DNA of 64,000 bases from Aldrovandia affinis. Lineage: Eukaryota > Chordata > Actinopteri > Notacanthiformes > Halosauridae. A program made the position numbers and the translations under genes. The stretch spans positions 426,501-490,500 of the forward strand of contig JAINUG010000215.1 of NCBI GenBank assembly GCA_029706075.1, written 5' to 3'. The number at the start of each line of letters is the position of its first letter. The stretch's first letter is position 1. Of this stretch, positions 1 through 10,165 are shown in pieces. Below the pieces are notes generated by a model that saw nothing but the letters and a program-made list of their open reading frames with translations, made no database searches and was not told the origin of the DNA.

Positions 1-102
1 GGTCCAACTCCATATTAATGCCCATGGTTTTAGAATGGGATGTCCAACAAGCTCATATAGGTGTGATGGTCAGGTGTCCACTGACCTTTGGCCATATAGT
101 GT
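1..102 (+). mobile_element. 3' end of a Tc1-like transposon (family with ATGGCCAAAAGT ends)
   Basis: The window opens inside the 3' non-coding end of a Tc1/mariner element. The last bases read CTTTGGCCATATAGTG followed by TA, the reverse complement of a CACTATATGGCCAAAAG-type terminal repeat with its TA target duplication at 103-104. The same family's left end appears at 22723. The transposase itself lies off the window edge, if present at all. Recognition rests on terminal-repeat similarity remembered from fish Tc1 families. Confidence 0.6.
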
Positions 103-104
103 AT

Positions 105-1345
105 ATATATTTTCATTCTTTTTTTTGTGTGTTTACAGCGAACTTGATTTAAAGCATTGTGTTTCTCTTTCTGGAAGGCTCCTGGTTGCCCATAAAGCAT
201 GGCTCATGCAGAAGATCTCCTATTGTCCCGCTGTCCGTGGTTCTGAAACTTTCGTGACTTTTATACACCAACAGAAATTGAGTATTTTTCAGTTTTTTCT
301 TCTTATCACTCGTGTTTTAACTGCACAAACAGGAGGAATTACCAATAATCCAGTTGTTCAAAAGAATAACGTGAAATTAAAAATGGAGGAGGCTGCTTCA
401 CGTCGCTGTTTGAACATCAAGGCTAAGACATTCTTCACTGAGTTGGCCCAGTACATTTGCATTCACATTTAGCCATGTCTGGTCTATTAGTAGAAGTTCA
501 CTCATTATACATTTGACAGGGCTGGCTTATTGGAAGAGGGAGACAGTAATTTAAACAGTACAAACTTACAAAAAAGTGTAAAATGATTCGCCACTCACTA
601 GTGTGTAGCACGTATAGGATGGCACCATATTACTTATCTGACTGTCATCAGTAATTTCATATCAACCCATCTCCCTCAATCATTATTGGTTTTTTGGGGA
701 GTTTTAAATGAACAAATAAGGATGCGAGAGTGTTCTAAATGTGGAGAATGTGCCTACGTGAACACAGCTGAACACTATGAATGGAGAGGGAAAGAGCGCG
801 GGTCAATCACCCGTCTGTTTGACACAGCTTGCGTGTTTTCCAAGGACACGGCACCAGTCTATGAGCCGCTAGCAGGCCCAGAAGGGGGACCCAAATCTGT
901 CAGCACTCCTCAAACAACAGTGTCTCATACCAGATGCCACAGTGCAATGATGGTACAGGCTCAAGCCACATCCCCAAATTCCAACACAGCGTTTCTTTAT
1001 CTTTACAGCCCCGGCCAATCCCACACTAAATATATCTATCTACCTATCTATGTATGCATCTGTTACAAAAAATAAATACAAATATACATCTATTTATGTA
1101 AGGATTAAACCACGACATGATTGGATATATATTTAAAATAAACTACCCCCCTTCCTGTGCATATACAAGAATATATAGCATGACAGGGATAGACAAACTC
1201 ATCTGAAGTGCCATATATTCATATATATGCATTGGCAGGGGGTGGTCCCCATCCCTTATTCCACAGCTACAATTAAAATACATGCATATTTTTACATAAA
1301 ATGTTCTTTTAAAATGTTTAATCAAGTACAAAACTTGGTTTTGTA
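105..1345. other. Unannotated stretch, no gene seen
   Basis: AT-rich sequence with two short chance ORFs (to 472 and 686-1075) that lack domains and have low-complexity or stop-rich surroundings. No repeat family was recognised. Confidence 0.5.
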
Positions 1346-1578
1346 TGGCAGTGTAGTGTAATGGTTAGGGAACTGGACTTGTAACTCAGAGGTTGCTGGT
1401 TCGATTCCCAGGTGGAGCACTGCCGTTGTACCCTTGAGCAAGGTACTTAACCTGAATTGCTTCAGTAAAACATCCAGCTGTATAAATGGATTGTATGTAA
1501 AAAAATGTCAAACTGTGTAAGGCACTCTGGATAAGAGCGTCTGCTAAATGCCTAAAATGTAAATGTAAAATGTACATG
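1346..1578 (+). mobile_element. SINE A, full-length tRNA-derived copy
   Basis: A complete short interspersed element. The tRNA-like head has an A-box-like TGTAGTGTAATGG at 1352-1364 and a perfect B box GGTTCGATTCC at 1398-1408. The body continues through CCTTGAGCAAGGTACTTAACC. The 3' tail carries CTCTGGATAAGAGCG and CTGCTAAATGCC and ends in AAATGTAAATGTAAAATGTA. The tail stem-loop is of the kind recognised by a partner LINE reverse transcriptase. A reverse-oriented copy sits at 5213-5443, which supports the boundaries. It has no coding capacity. Confidence 0.85.
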
Positions 1579-2644
1579 AACATAGATCCGGCTTAGCGTT
1601 GGAAGAAGCACACTAATGTGAAAATAGCCTATACCTACAGTGAAATGTGGGTCTTTTATGTTATGGCATTGGTCCTGGGGCTCTTCTTAAGATGAATATT
1701 TTTTGCCATCTGCTGTAGCAGAGGAGAGGGAGAAGTTGTATTTTACATGGTTGTCCTTCGGGCATGGGAAGAAAGTTGTGGTTTAGAAAGTTATGTGTAT
1801 TGCTAGCTTTGGTAGAGACCCAGGGGAATGTAGACAGTACATCTCCACTCAGTTTTTTAGGAGGAAACTAAAAATGAGCTGCTGATTGTGATTATAAGAA
1901 GCACAGAAATATGAAATGAAGAAAATAGCAGCAAATTAGCATTGGCAATCGGGACCCATTGCCATAAAAGTAAGTTCTTATTAGGCTAAAGCAACACAAG
2001 TAGAACAAAGGTACATTTGTTTATGCAATGAGTATGAAAGGCAACCGTTACATTATGTACCTGGTGCACCTTCCCCCCCTTTGTGGCGTTCCGTGTGTTT
2101 TTGCTTGTGCTGCGTGTAGGTGCAAATGTTATTTTATAGATGCTGTCTGCGGTCCTTCTGGGGGTGTCTCCGACATGCGCGCTACCCTATAGAAGCCGTA
2201 AGCTGACCTGCATCTGGGCGCGCCTCTTATCATTCCATCCAAACTGGCAGTCACACTCACCACAGCTCATCTTGTTTGTGTTCATTTCAACTTGTGTTGC
2301 AAAGTGTTATTTCGGTTGGAGGACAGGCGGTGTCTTATTCTTGTTTTCTTGCACCTTTTTAGTCAGGTTAGACCAAGGTGGGCAAGCATATCCCAGAAGA
2401 CTCACCTCCTTTATTTTCTCGGTTGTTTTAGCCAGGTAAGATCTGTAAAGATATGTAGGTGTAGTCTTGTGAGTCTGCTGGTCCACCCTCGCTTTTGTCT
2501 TTTTTTATTGTAGTGTGCATCCACGTGTGTGTCTCATCGTCCACAGACAATTTTTTCACATTCAGATTTCACCCTTATTGTGGTGTATACCCGTCAGTCT
2601 CTCTGCATAGTCAAGAAAGTTTTTTTCCCGTTTTCCTCCCCAAT
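1579..2644. other. Unannotated stretch with a GC-richer block at about 2050-2560
   Basis: No gene is recognised. The block from about 2050 to 2560 is less AT-rich than its surroundings, with overlapping open frames in two phases and a donor-like CCAGGTAAG near 2436. It may be an unrecognised transposon or LTR piece. Nothing diagnostic is visible. Confidence 0.35.
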
Positions 2645-2925
2645 TAAATAAACGCATTTTGATGAACCCTCCCCAGCGAACTTGCCGCCCATCTCTATGG
2701 GGCAAGCTACTCTCCGAGGCCGGCAATCTCCACCTCCTTCGAGACGGAACTCGTGACCCTTTCTGGGGACACCCTTACGTGCTTCGCAGCGAATCCGTGC
2801 CGGCCACCCTGCCCCCTCCCTCGGACAGCCAAATGCCGCCCCCAATCGGGCGGCTAACGGACAGGGCCGGTCTGGTAGAAATGGGTGTCGAACCGCATCC
2901 CTGATAGGCAGCTCATACTCATACA
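2645..2925 (-). mobile_element. SINE B, antisense and head-truncated copy
   Basis: Read on the minus strand this matches the SINE B copies at 37105-37400 (+) and 23650-23906 (-). It shares the B-box region (TCGAACCGCATCCCTGA on the plus strand at 2888-2904), the GGCTGTCCG module, and the ending AGGGTTCATCAAAATG. The tRNA-like 5' half beyond the B box is missing. It is replaced at about 2925 by a sense-oriented LINE/SINE A tail. Confidence 0.65.
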
Positions 2926-2929
2926 GTTG

Positions 2930-2998
2930 TTGTACGTCGCTCTGGATAAGAGCGTCTGCCAAATGCCTGTAATGTAATGTAATGTAATGTAATACAGG
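2930..2998 (+). mobile_element. UnaL2/SINE A-type 3' tail with (TGTAA)n
   Basis: The segment TCGCTCTGGATAAGAGCG, then TCTGCCAAATGCC, then about four TGTAA units, is a LINE/SINE 3' tail. From memory it matches the tail of the eel LINE UnaL2 and its SINE partner, whose 3' ends are a stem-loop followed by TGTAA repeats. Only the tail is present, so it is a severely 5'-truncated insertion or part of a chimera with the antisense SINE B to its left. Confidence 0.7.
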
Positions 2999-3704
2999 AC
3001 CAGCCGAATACTGGCTGCACTACGCTATCCTCCAGCCTCGGTCAAGCAAGTTTAAACTCAAAATCATCATCACCACACAGTTGTACACAGGCTGCTGTGC
3101 CTGAGCTCTTCTGCTTCTGCTCTTAATACCAGATAATACCACAAATCGCGTACATCTGTTCCAAGCTAGTTTCCTCTCAAGTCAATCTTAATAAGGCCTT
3201 AATTACATGACACACCAACATAAAATAAATGAGATGTTCTCATGCCAAGGCCTTGTATAATATGTATATGCTATTCACACCCCCTAATCCAACATGCCTG
3301 ACATAGATTACATTTTGTATAGAAATTTTAAAGCAATTCATTACTATAATTAATTGCACTCCACAACTGCAGCGCTCCAGCCGGGATTCGAGCCACAACC
3401 TTCTGGGTGCAATTCCTGTCCCTCTGCAACCATGTCCTCCAACCAGCCTGTTCTCACTCTACGATACACCAGCTAATTTGTGCATACAGGAACTGTTTTC
3501 TATTTTAATGTAAAAGACAGGCAGCAGCAGGGTGGGGTTAGGGATGGTTTGGCTTTTTAAACTTTTTACAACTCAGCAGAATATATTATTGTCTTTTTAC
3601 CCCAGAGGAACTTAAAACATCAAACACAGGTAAAAAAAGGGCTGCATTATTAATGTGTTATTAATATAATTAGAAGCACTCTTTGCTTAAATTGCTGAAT
3701 GCTT
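2999..3704. other. Unannotated stretch with a tRNA-like fragment near 3365-3440
   Basis: Mostly AT-rich unique sequence. Around 3380-3395 the minus strand reads GGCTCGAATCCCGGC, which resembles a B box, so an old SINE fragment is possible there. No gene was seen. Confidence 0.3.
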
Positions 3705-3850
3705 TACAGCCATGAGTCTGTTTGGATAAGTTTCTACCAGCTTTGCATACCTAGATTGGGCAACGTTTGTCCATTCTTCCAGAAATGTTCAAGCTCAGTC
3801 AGATTGCGTGGGCGACATTTTTGAGAAGGGATCTAGACTTTAAACGGGCA
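3705..3850 (-). mobile_element. Tc1-like transposase C-terminal scrap
   Basis: On the minus strand this carries a diverged version of the end of a Tc1 transposase, roughly a 'CAKLVET..K' motif (TGCAAAGCTGGTAGAAAC), preceded by CTGACTGAGCTTGA and followed by a CATGGCTGTAAAGC stretch. Similar wording recurs in fish Tc1 elements. It is interrupted and shorter than any functional domain. Confidence 0.4.
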
Positions 3851-4892
3851 CTGTATATGTCATTGTTTCATTAACAATGAACTCAGTCAACCCCATTAAG
3901 CTAATTCAGAGCTATATGGTAAAATTCTGAAACACTTTCAGCAGACAACTTGTGTCGGAGTGTCTTAAAGTCAACCCCAGCACAATTGCAGAGACTACTT
4001 GAAGCAGGAAGTCAAGTCCTCTTACTGGTACTGTATATTATCATTCATTGAAAGTGGGGTTTCCAGGGCAATGGACTATGTGGGGGGTACAGGCGGTGGG
4101 GCCATGGCTTACATCATCAGTGGATGCTCTCTGGACTAACAGTGTAAGACAATGATAAAAATTGTTGTATAAAAACTACCCTGCTGCCCTTCAGGAAACT
4201 AAGCATGTGTTTTCATTTTTCCCCTCATTCCTATGTTCCAAAGCTTGCCATGGTAACTGTGTCTAATTAATAGTGTGGCATGTCATCCCTGCCTCCCTGG
4301 ACAAAGAGATTTTTTTGAATAGGCAGTCCCACCCCATTATATTCTCATGGCTATCATTCAGGCTTTGTATTGTTCATGGACTGCATCCATCCCAGGCCCC
4401 CTATTAAACCTGGCCTCTACACAGCCATTTGTGCTTCCATCTTCATCTTCAGAGCGTTTTCCTTTCCCATCACGCTGAATCCGTGCTCGCTCTCCAATTA
4501 CCGCCATGGAACTTGTTCTTATTTCCTAATTGCAGACTTTGCAGGAGAGAGGAAATAAGAAAAGACAATGATGAATTGAACTGCAAAGTTTCTAAAACGT
4601 GGTCACATTCAACTATGGGAAAATGAAACCGTATATAAACTGGAAAATGATAGAAAAAAATCGTTTTTTGTATCTTTTTTGTTACCTTACTAAAAAAAGA
4701 AAGCCTCTGATGTACATAATCTGTACTGTGGGTTCAGTGTTGTAAAGATTAAAATTGGTCTATATTCACCAGCGTGATAAATGAATACAGTCCCCTGATT
4801 GGAAATGATACGTCTCTGTATACTTCAGTCTGAAAACAGTGGCTCTAATTTAAAGACCTACTACCCAAGAGATGCTCCTTAATCCTTTGTGA
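3851..4892. other. Unannotated stretch
   Basis: Unique-looking sequence. 4330-4560 is less AT-rich with some open frames but no recognisable domain, and could be conserved non-coding DNA. No gene call can be supported. Confidence 0.35.
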
Positions 4893-5105
4893 CTGCTGAT
4901 TTTCAGACCAGGGACTAAGAAAAAAGAACTAGACCCACTTTCTGCCAGTGAGATACAGTATGTGGGTGATGTAAAAGAGAAAATGACTGAAGTCATAAAT
5001 CTGAAGTATGCTGAGCAAATGACCATCCACATACCCCTCATTGAAGATTTCCAATCAGAAAAGTCCTCTATTGTCTATTCACAAGTGGCATATGGACATG
5101 CGTGA
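4893..5105 (+). CDS. Candidate coding exon or pseudo-exon of unknown protein
   Basis: A 70-codon open frame without an upstream ATG runs from a stop at 4890-4892 to TGA at 5103-5105. Its product has a protein-like composition: lysine- and glutamate-rich with alternating hydrophobics, for example ELDPLSASEIQYVGDV, then MTEVINLKYAEQMT, then IPLIEDFQSEKSS. A splice acceptor (GATTTTCAG) ends at 4906 near its start, and TGCGTGAAC near 5099 could be a weak donor, so it may be one exon of a spliced gene or a decayed copy of one. I do not recognise the family. Its 3' end lies about 110 bases upstream of an antisense SINE A. It may still be chance. Confidence 0.3.
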   Translation: MLIFRPGTKKKELDPLSASEIQYVGDVKEKMTEVINLKYAEQMTIHIPLIEDFQSEKSSIVYSQVAYGHA

Positions 5106-5212
5106 ACATCATGAATGACATTGATTAGATGATTTAGTTTGAATATAGTCCCTATGTAAATATAAGCATGTGGCACAGACATCAGAATCGTATGTGAATT
5201 GGGATGGCAGTT

Positions 5213-5443
5213 ATTACATTTTTACATTTTAGGCATTTAGCAGACGCTCTTATCCAGAGCGACTTACACAGTTTACATTTCTTAACATACAATCCATTTA
5301 TACAGCTGGATATTTTACTGAAGCAATTCAGGTTAAGTACCTTGCTCAAGGGTACAACGGCAGATGTGTCCCACCTGGGAATTGAACCAGCAACCTCTGA
5401 GTTACAAGTCCAGTTCCCTAACCATTATACTACATGCCGCCTC
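5213..5443 (-). mobile_element. SINE A, full-length antisense copy
   Basis: Mirror-image match to the copy at 1346-1578. On the minus strand it has a tRNA-like head with B box GGTTCAATTCC (complement of 5378-5388), the AAGGTACTTAACCTGAATTG body, and a tail with CTCTGGATAAGAGCG and CTAAATGCCTAAAATG. It is complete from head to tail and differs from the first copy at scattered positions, so the two are independent insertions. Confidence 0.85.
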
Positions 5444-6841
5444 CAGTTATGCAGTCTGCCAAGTTACAGGCTGGGGGGGCAGGCCCAGTACCTATACAGC
5501 ACCAAGAGATTGGCACTTCTCAGGGTCTCCGACAGAAATAACTACAATGGCCACAGACACTGTCCTCACAAAGTTCTGTGCCCTCTGATCTCGTGTAAAT
5601 GCACAGAATCCAGATACAACTTCACACCATTGTCGTGGAAATTAAAACTCAGTAGGATCAGAGAGAATTTCTTTAAACAGTATTAAAGCTTTAATTACGA
5701 ACAGCTGCACGGAGACCCGTGTCACGCAGGACAGCGAATCTCCCGCCTTCAAATTCAAATGGATATTTATATCCAACACAACGGAAAGGAGGGAACCGTC
5801 ACAAGGGGGAGGTAACAGGGCGTTAACTTACAGGTAATTGGAGCTATGGGTTAACATGAAGATATAACAGGTTGCTAGAACAGCCCTCCAAGGGTCTTAA
5901 ACCAATGGGAAGGAGGTTTTCTGCCGTGGGGGAAACGTTACAAAATAACAAATGTTCCTTTGAAGTTGTGGTGCGAAAAGCCTTTGTCTGAGTTAATTAG
6001 TGTCTGCGTCCCCTGTGGATGTGGTCTAGCATCCCAACTTAATACAAATTTTCTTCCTCCACACCATCAAAAAAGATGGCTCGAGACATAACCAAAGCTC
6101 ACCTCACAGAGGGGCGGGGCTAGAGATGCCGGATAGCTGGACGCACCTGACGTTAAATGCATGTGGACCAGAGGCATCTTATTCCCGCACGGTCCTAGTT
6201 CCAACGCTTCCGCAGTATCTTGGCACAGGATACATTTCAAGATATTTTCAACGTTTTATTTTTTTATTAAGTAGTGGGGAGCAAATATGTATTTTCAAAT
6301 AGTGGAGAGTCAAGGTGTTCAGAGTCAACTGTGGGAAAAAGGATGTCCCAGAACAATATAGATTACTCCTCTATTTCTGTCTATGTATGCTTTTCAGACT
6401 GTAGCTTGGCAACAACATCATTTTAGCGCAACCATACCACTTGTGCATTGCTTTTTAGAATTTGTTCATTGTTGAATGAATTCAAACTGTTCACCATTCA
6501 ATTTGAATACGTTTGGATATGTGACCTTGACCTCAGACATAATCTGATTTAGTCTCACACCTATCACAGCTGCTGAATGAGCATGTTTATTGTCCTTCTC
6601 TTTGGTCGTACTGCACTTTGTATTCTTAGTTAAAAGCACTCATGTGCATCATATTGTAAGTTGCTTTGTTAAGTGAATGTAAAACACAAAGGGTGATGAA
6701 TAATGAGATACTGCACAGGGTTAGGGTTAGCGATAGATGCAGGAGGGATTTTGTATGTTAGTAAGAAAGAAGGAATCACACAGGAACTGTTGGAAAACAA
6801 AACGCTCTCTCCTGTTCCGCCACATCATTTTTTAAAGTTTT
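5444..6841. other. Unannotated stretch
   Basis: Mixed composition with short ORFs lacking motifs. 5690-6200 is GC-richer than average and 6200-6840 is AT-rich. No gene or repeat was recognised. Confidence 0.4.
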
Positions 6842-7203
6842 TAAAAAAAGATTTTGTTTCAGATTTTCTCCCATTTTCTCCCAATTTAGTAGCCAATTAG
6901 ACCCACTATTTTATGTCAATCCCCCCCTAGTAATGTGAGTTTGCTGCCGTAGTCCTGCGACCGGTAGTGACAAAGGCAAAGTAACGTCTCCTCCAGGCCG
7001 TCGACCGTAACCTGGTACTACAGGGCCACTCTTATGCACAGCGAATGTCCTGCCGGCTTCCCTCCCCCCTCCCTGGGGCGGACAGCCAATCACCGCCCCC
7101 TGGTGGCACTCCCGGCCAGAGTGACTCAGAGAGGACAGGGAATCCAGCCCCGGTCTCCGTGGCCAGTGTCGAACGTTGTAACCACTGGACCACGCGGGAG
7201 GCC
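6842..7203 (-). mobile_element. SINE C, near full-length antisense copy
   Basis: On the minus strand this starts GGCCTCCCGCGTGG and reads TCCAGTGGTTACAACG (A-box region), then CACTGGCCACGGAGACC and a B-box position at GGCTGGATTCC. It continues through GGCTGTCCGCCCC and the GGTTACGGTCGACG module, and ends in TTCTCCCAATTT-type sequence read on the plus strand. The head resembles a glutamate-type tRNA gene. Copies at 52471 (+), 55570 (+) and 61521 (-) confirm a dispersed family. Confidence 0.85.
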
Positions 7204-8350
7204 CGCCACATCAGTTTTAACTGACAACACAATGCAATAAAAAAAATACAAATACAACCAGTGGCCCTCACTCTTTCAGTTAGAAACACCAGTAGTTAAC
7301 CAGATAAGTTTTAAATGTATGATAATATGTACAGTATTTTAATTTACTTGCATGCTAGATATTATACTCATAACAGGGATTCTGCACTGGCCCTTCTATA
7401 AACAATCCCCTCATATGTGATGACAAATTTTGCCTTTCATACCAGCTATCTAATAACATGGCATATGTTTAGTGTAATCATATTGAGGCCATACAAATCT
7501 AAGTGCATGCAAACTTCATACATGGTGAATCAAGGCATTCATAATACTATATCAAACCTTATTAAAAGTATGTTATTCAAATGATATTGTTGAGATATGA
7601 TTAATTATATTACAGAAATATACAACTTCCCACATTCCCCGGAGGCAAAAATCTGCCATCTGACAGTATACTTTCGTCTGATCAATACCTAAAGTGATCC
7701 CCATCTCATCTATGGCCTTTGATTGGACTTCACATTTGAGCTGTGGTGTGGTCATGCATCAGAGTTTCACTGTCCAGACTTTTGATCATACTCTATTATG
7801 GCTGAAATAGGTGTAAGTTATTATTTATATCTTATTCTGATGAAGGACTCTTATCTCCAAAATGCTTCCAATTGCAAATAAACACTTTTCAAGGGAGTTG
7901 TTGTCCTTGTGATGAGCAATCTATTAAAATTCCATTGAATGAAACAGCTGTTTGCAACAAGGCAGCTTTTCAGGAATCAGAGGTAGTGCATATGGTGAAT
8001 GAATTATCCTTTTGATGGTGCATAATGATGATTTTTCTGTATGGTATGAGGCACACTCTTTTCATTGCCGCATGCATTTGACAGATATAATATAATTTTG
8101 AATAAGTTTCGGTTTTCCTTTGGTAGCTGATCATGGAGAATGCTAGCAGAGGTAACCATCGTGCTTTATGAGTTCATACGTACATGCTGCTCACTCCGTG
8201 TCCACAGTGGACTTATACTCATTGCTCCTACATATCACTTATGACTCAAAAATCTGACCTCTGGAGCTACACGCCTACAGTTAGCATATAGATCCTTTTA
8301 CAGAGGGCAAGACAGTCATCATTGGTGGTTTGCAGCTGTAGACGAAAGAT
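7204..8350. other. Unannotated AT-rich stretch
   Basis: No gene or repeat was recognised. Short ORFs here have no supporting features. Confidence 0.45.
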
Positions 8351-8412
8351 GATTGGCCAGCTTTGGGAAAGGTGGGTATGCTCTGCCTGCTTGGATAGTT
8401 TCAGTGACGTCA
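8351..8412 (+). promoter_or_regulatory. Candidate promoter: inverted CCAAT box and full CRE
   Basis: GATTGG at 8351-8356 is an inverted CCAAT box. TGACGTCA at 8405-8412 is the full palindromic cAMP-response element. The CRE lies about 30 bases upstream of a possible first exon that opens with ATG at 8444. No TATA box is evident at the usual distance. An isolated 8-bp match can occur by chance; its placement is what makes it notable. Confidence 0.3.
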
Positions 8413-8439
8413 CCTGTTTGGAGAGTGATAGATTACCAC

Positions 8440-8584
8440 AGGCATGCTAAGTGTTGGTACATTATTCAAAGCTCATAGCATAATGACAAGTACAGCAGCG
8501 GCCAGAGAACAGAGCAATACGCTGAGCAAATTAACAGATGAAACAACACTACGGAACCAAGAAAAGCTCTCGGCAATCAATCAG
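8440..8584 (+). CDS. Candidate first coding exon of unknown gene
   Basis: From ATG at 8444 the frame is open for 47 codons and reaches CAG at 8584, followed directly by GTATGC, a good splice-donor match, with the codon complete at the boundary (phase 0). A second ATG at 8483 begins a more hydrophilic run (MTSTAAAREQSNTLSKLTDE) rich in Ser, Thr, Asn and Gln. A CRE and CCAAT box lie just upstream. The family is not recognised. A candidate next exon at 8984-9072 is in an incompatible phase, so the two are not simply joined. It may be a chance open frame. Confidence 0.25.
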
Positions 8585-8983
8585 GTATGCGATGTAGTGT
8601 ATATGTTTTATAGCATCCTGAATTTACATCTCAATGACATCCATTCACATCCCCCGTCCTCTGTCATGCACAATTACTTTGGCTACAGATAATTTGTTCA
8701 ATACTCTCAGATTACAGGCAAATAACCAGAGGTAATAGCTTGCATCAAAGTCAAGGGCATGGTTCCTTTCTAGCTCCAATTCATCATCAACCATCATTCC
8801 ATTATCAGGTCTTACACCCAGGCACAATGTCCCTGCTTGGCCACATCTGGTCATCTGATCCTCTCTGCCCTCTATGGTGGCATAGAGTCAATATAACTCA
8901 TACAGGTCATTCCTCGCTGCCATGAACGAGTTACAGTAGCGTGGTGCAAGCTAATGTTGCTCTTATGGATCACTGTTTTGCAG

Positions 8984-9072
8984 CATGTGAAAATGAAGAT
9001 ACAGTACTCTCCAAAATGATTCACAACCTTGATAAAGATAAGCAAAGAAGGCTGTATAAAATAAACGATACA
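8984..9072 (+). CDS. Candidate internal exon of unknown gene
   Basis: An acceptor-like GTTTTGCAG ends at 8983. The following bases are open in the frame CENEDTVLSKMIHNLDKDKQ, which continues RRLYKINDT to ACAG at 9072, followed by GTGATG as a possible donor. The product is charged and helix-like. The frame also stays open upstream to 8941 and downstream to 9153, so an unspliced ORF is possible. It would need two bases from the preceding exon, which the exon ending at 8584 does not supply. Confidence 0.22.
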
Positions 9073-9429
9073 GGTGATGAGCTATACACTTTGTTTCAGC
9101 TTCCTGTCAGAGGAACCAGCTTTTGGCCAAAATGTCTTGGTACTTGGCAATGAGTTCATGACTCCATTATGACTTCCACACCAGGTTCTGTTAGATAAAA
9201 ACCTAGCAAGGAGGAGGATCTCCAACCACAAAGTTCTACTTGCCAAAAATTGCTCAACCCCTGACTTCACCGTTCTTTAGTTGAGCAGGTGAGACTCTCC
9301 AATCAATTTATTTCATTCTTAGAATACATGACTTTGATTTGTTATCAAACTTTCCAAGTTCCCTCTTGCATGACTAAAAGTCAAGCCATTTACTGCTTGA
9401 CAATATGTAATAGATATTTTATAATATTT

Positions 9430-9873
9430 TATAACTAATAATCCCTCTATTGGAGGGATGCACACCATTCTCTCACAAGACATTCCATCATTTGGTGTTT
9501 TGTTAATGGTGGAGAACGCTGTCTCAAGAATCTCCCTTAAGTGTTCAAGTTGGTTGAGATCTGGTGACTGAAATGGCCATGGCTTATAGGTTACATAGTT
9601 TTCATGCTCATCAAACCATTCAGTGACCACTCGTGCTCTGTGAATGGGGCACTGTCATCCTGGAAGAGACCACTCCCATCAGGATATAAATGCTTCACCA
9701 TACCATAAAGGGGATAAACTCAGAATGGCTTTGTATTTATTGGCATTTACCTTGCCCTCTAAGGGGTTGAGTGGAGCTAAACCATGGCAAGAAAATGCAT
9801 CCCACACCATAACAGAGCCACCAGAACCTTGAATTTATTCAAATGCCTCCATTATTTAGGCAGCTACCTGTAG
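9430..9873 (-). pseudogene. Internally deleted Tc1-like transposon (family with GGTAACTGCCAAAATAAAGG ends)
   Basis: Read on the minus strand the element starts with a GCAGCTACCTG-bounded terminal repeat at about 9873 and then jumps into the second half of a Tc1 transposase. A VMVWDAFSCHGLAPL-like stretch, a frame change, then VTEWFDEHENYV and QSPDLNQLEHL can be read. The spacing from the catalytic DN-type Asp to the last acidic residue is 36 residues if the frames are joined. The N-terminal DNA-binding half, the 3' end and the reading-frame continuity are lost. The same family recurs at 38595-39061. It is non-functional. Confidence 0.75.
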
Positions 9874-9894
9874 CTTTTTTGTTTGTTTCAGATT

Positions 9895-10165
9895 TTTTCC
9901 AGTTTTTCTCCCAATTTAGTACCCTCTATTTATTTTGATTTGCCCTCCCCACATGAGTTCGCCACTCATTTTTACGAGGCAAGCTAATTCTCTGAGGGCA
10001 GCAAGTCTGCTGCCTTCGAGACGGAATCCGGCCACCCACATTCTGGAGACACCCTTATGTGCTTTTCATGAGCCTACATTGTTAAAAGAAAGTGTTTTAT
10101 TTTACCATCTGAGCTGGCTCACCCTCCCCGCTCCCCCAGTCTGGCAGAGACGGGTTTGGACAATT
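9895..10165 (-). mobile_element. SINE B, degenerate antisense copy
   Basis: The plus strand reads TTCTCCCAATTTAGTACCC at the left. It then carries GAGGCAAGCTAATTCTCTGAGG, GACGGAATCCGG, GGAGACACCCTTATGTGC and TGGCTCACCCTCCCC in the order seen in the complementary strand of SINE B at 37105. The head with the Pol III boxes is missing after GGCAGAGACGGGTTTG. About 40 unrelated bases interrupt the centre near 10075-10115. Confidence 0.6.

Noticed and set aside
35..472. 145-residue plus-strand frame at the left edge
   Set aside because: Its first third lies in a Tc1 3' end and the rest has no domain or coding-like composition.
1346..1420. tRNA gene
   Set aside because: A and B boxes are present but the cloverleaf is not complete and the sequence continues into a SINE body and tail; the same applies to every other B-box match here.
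2594..2962. 122-residue minus-strand frame and overlapping plus-strand frame
   Set aside because: Both are translations of SINE B and its attached tail. Similar SINE shadows occur at 6911-7289, 23630-23884, 52411-52674 and 61405-61686.
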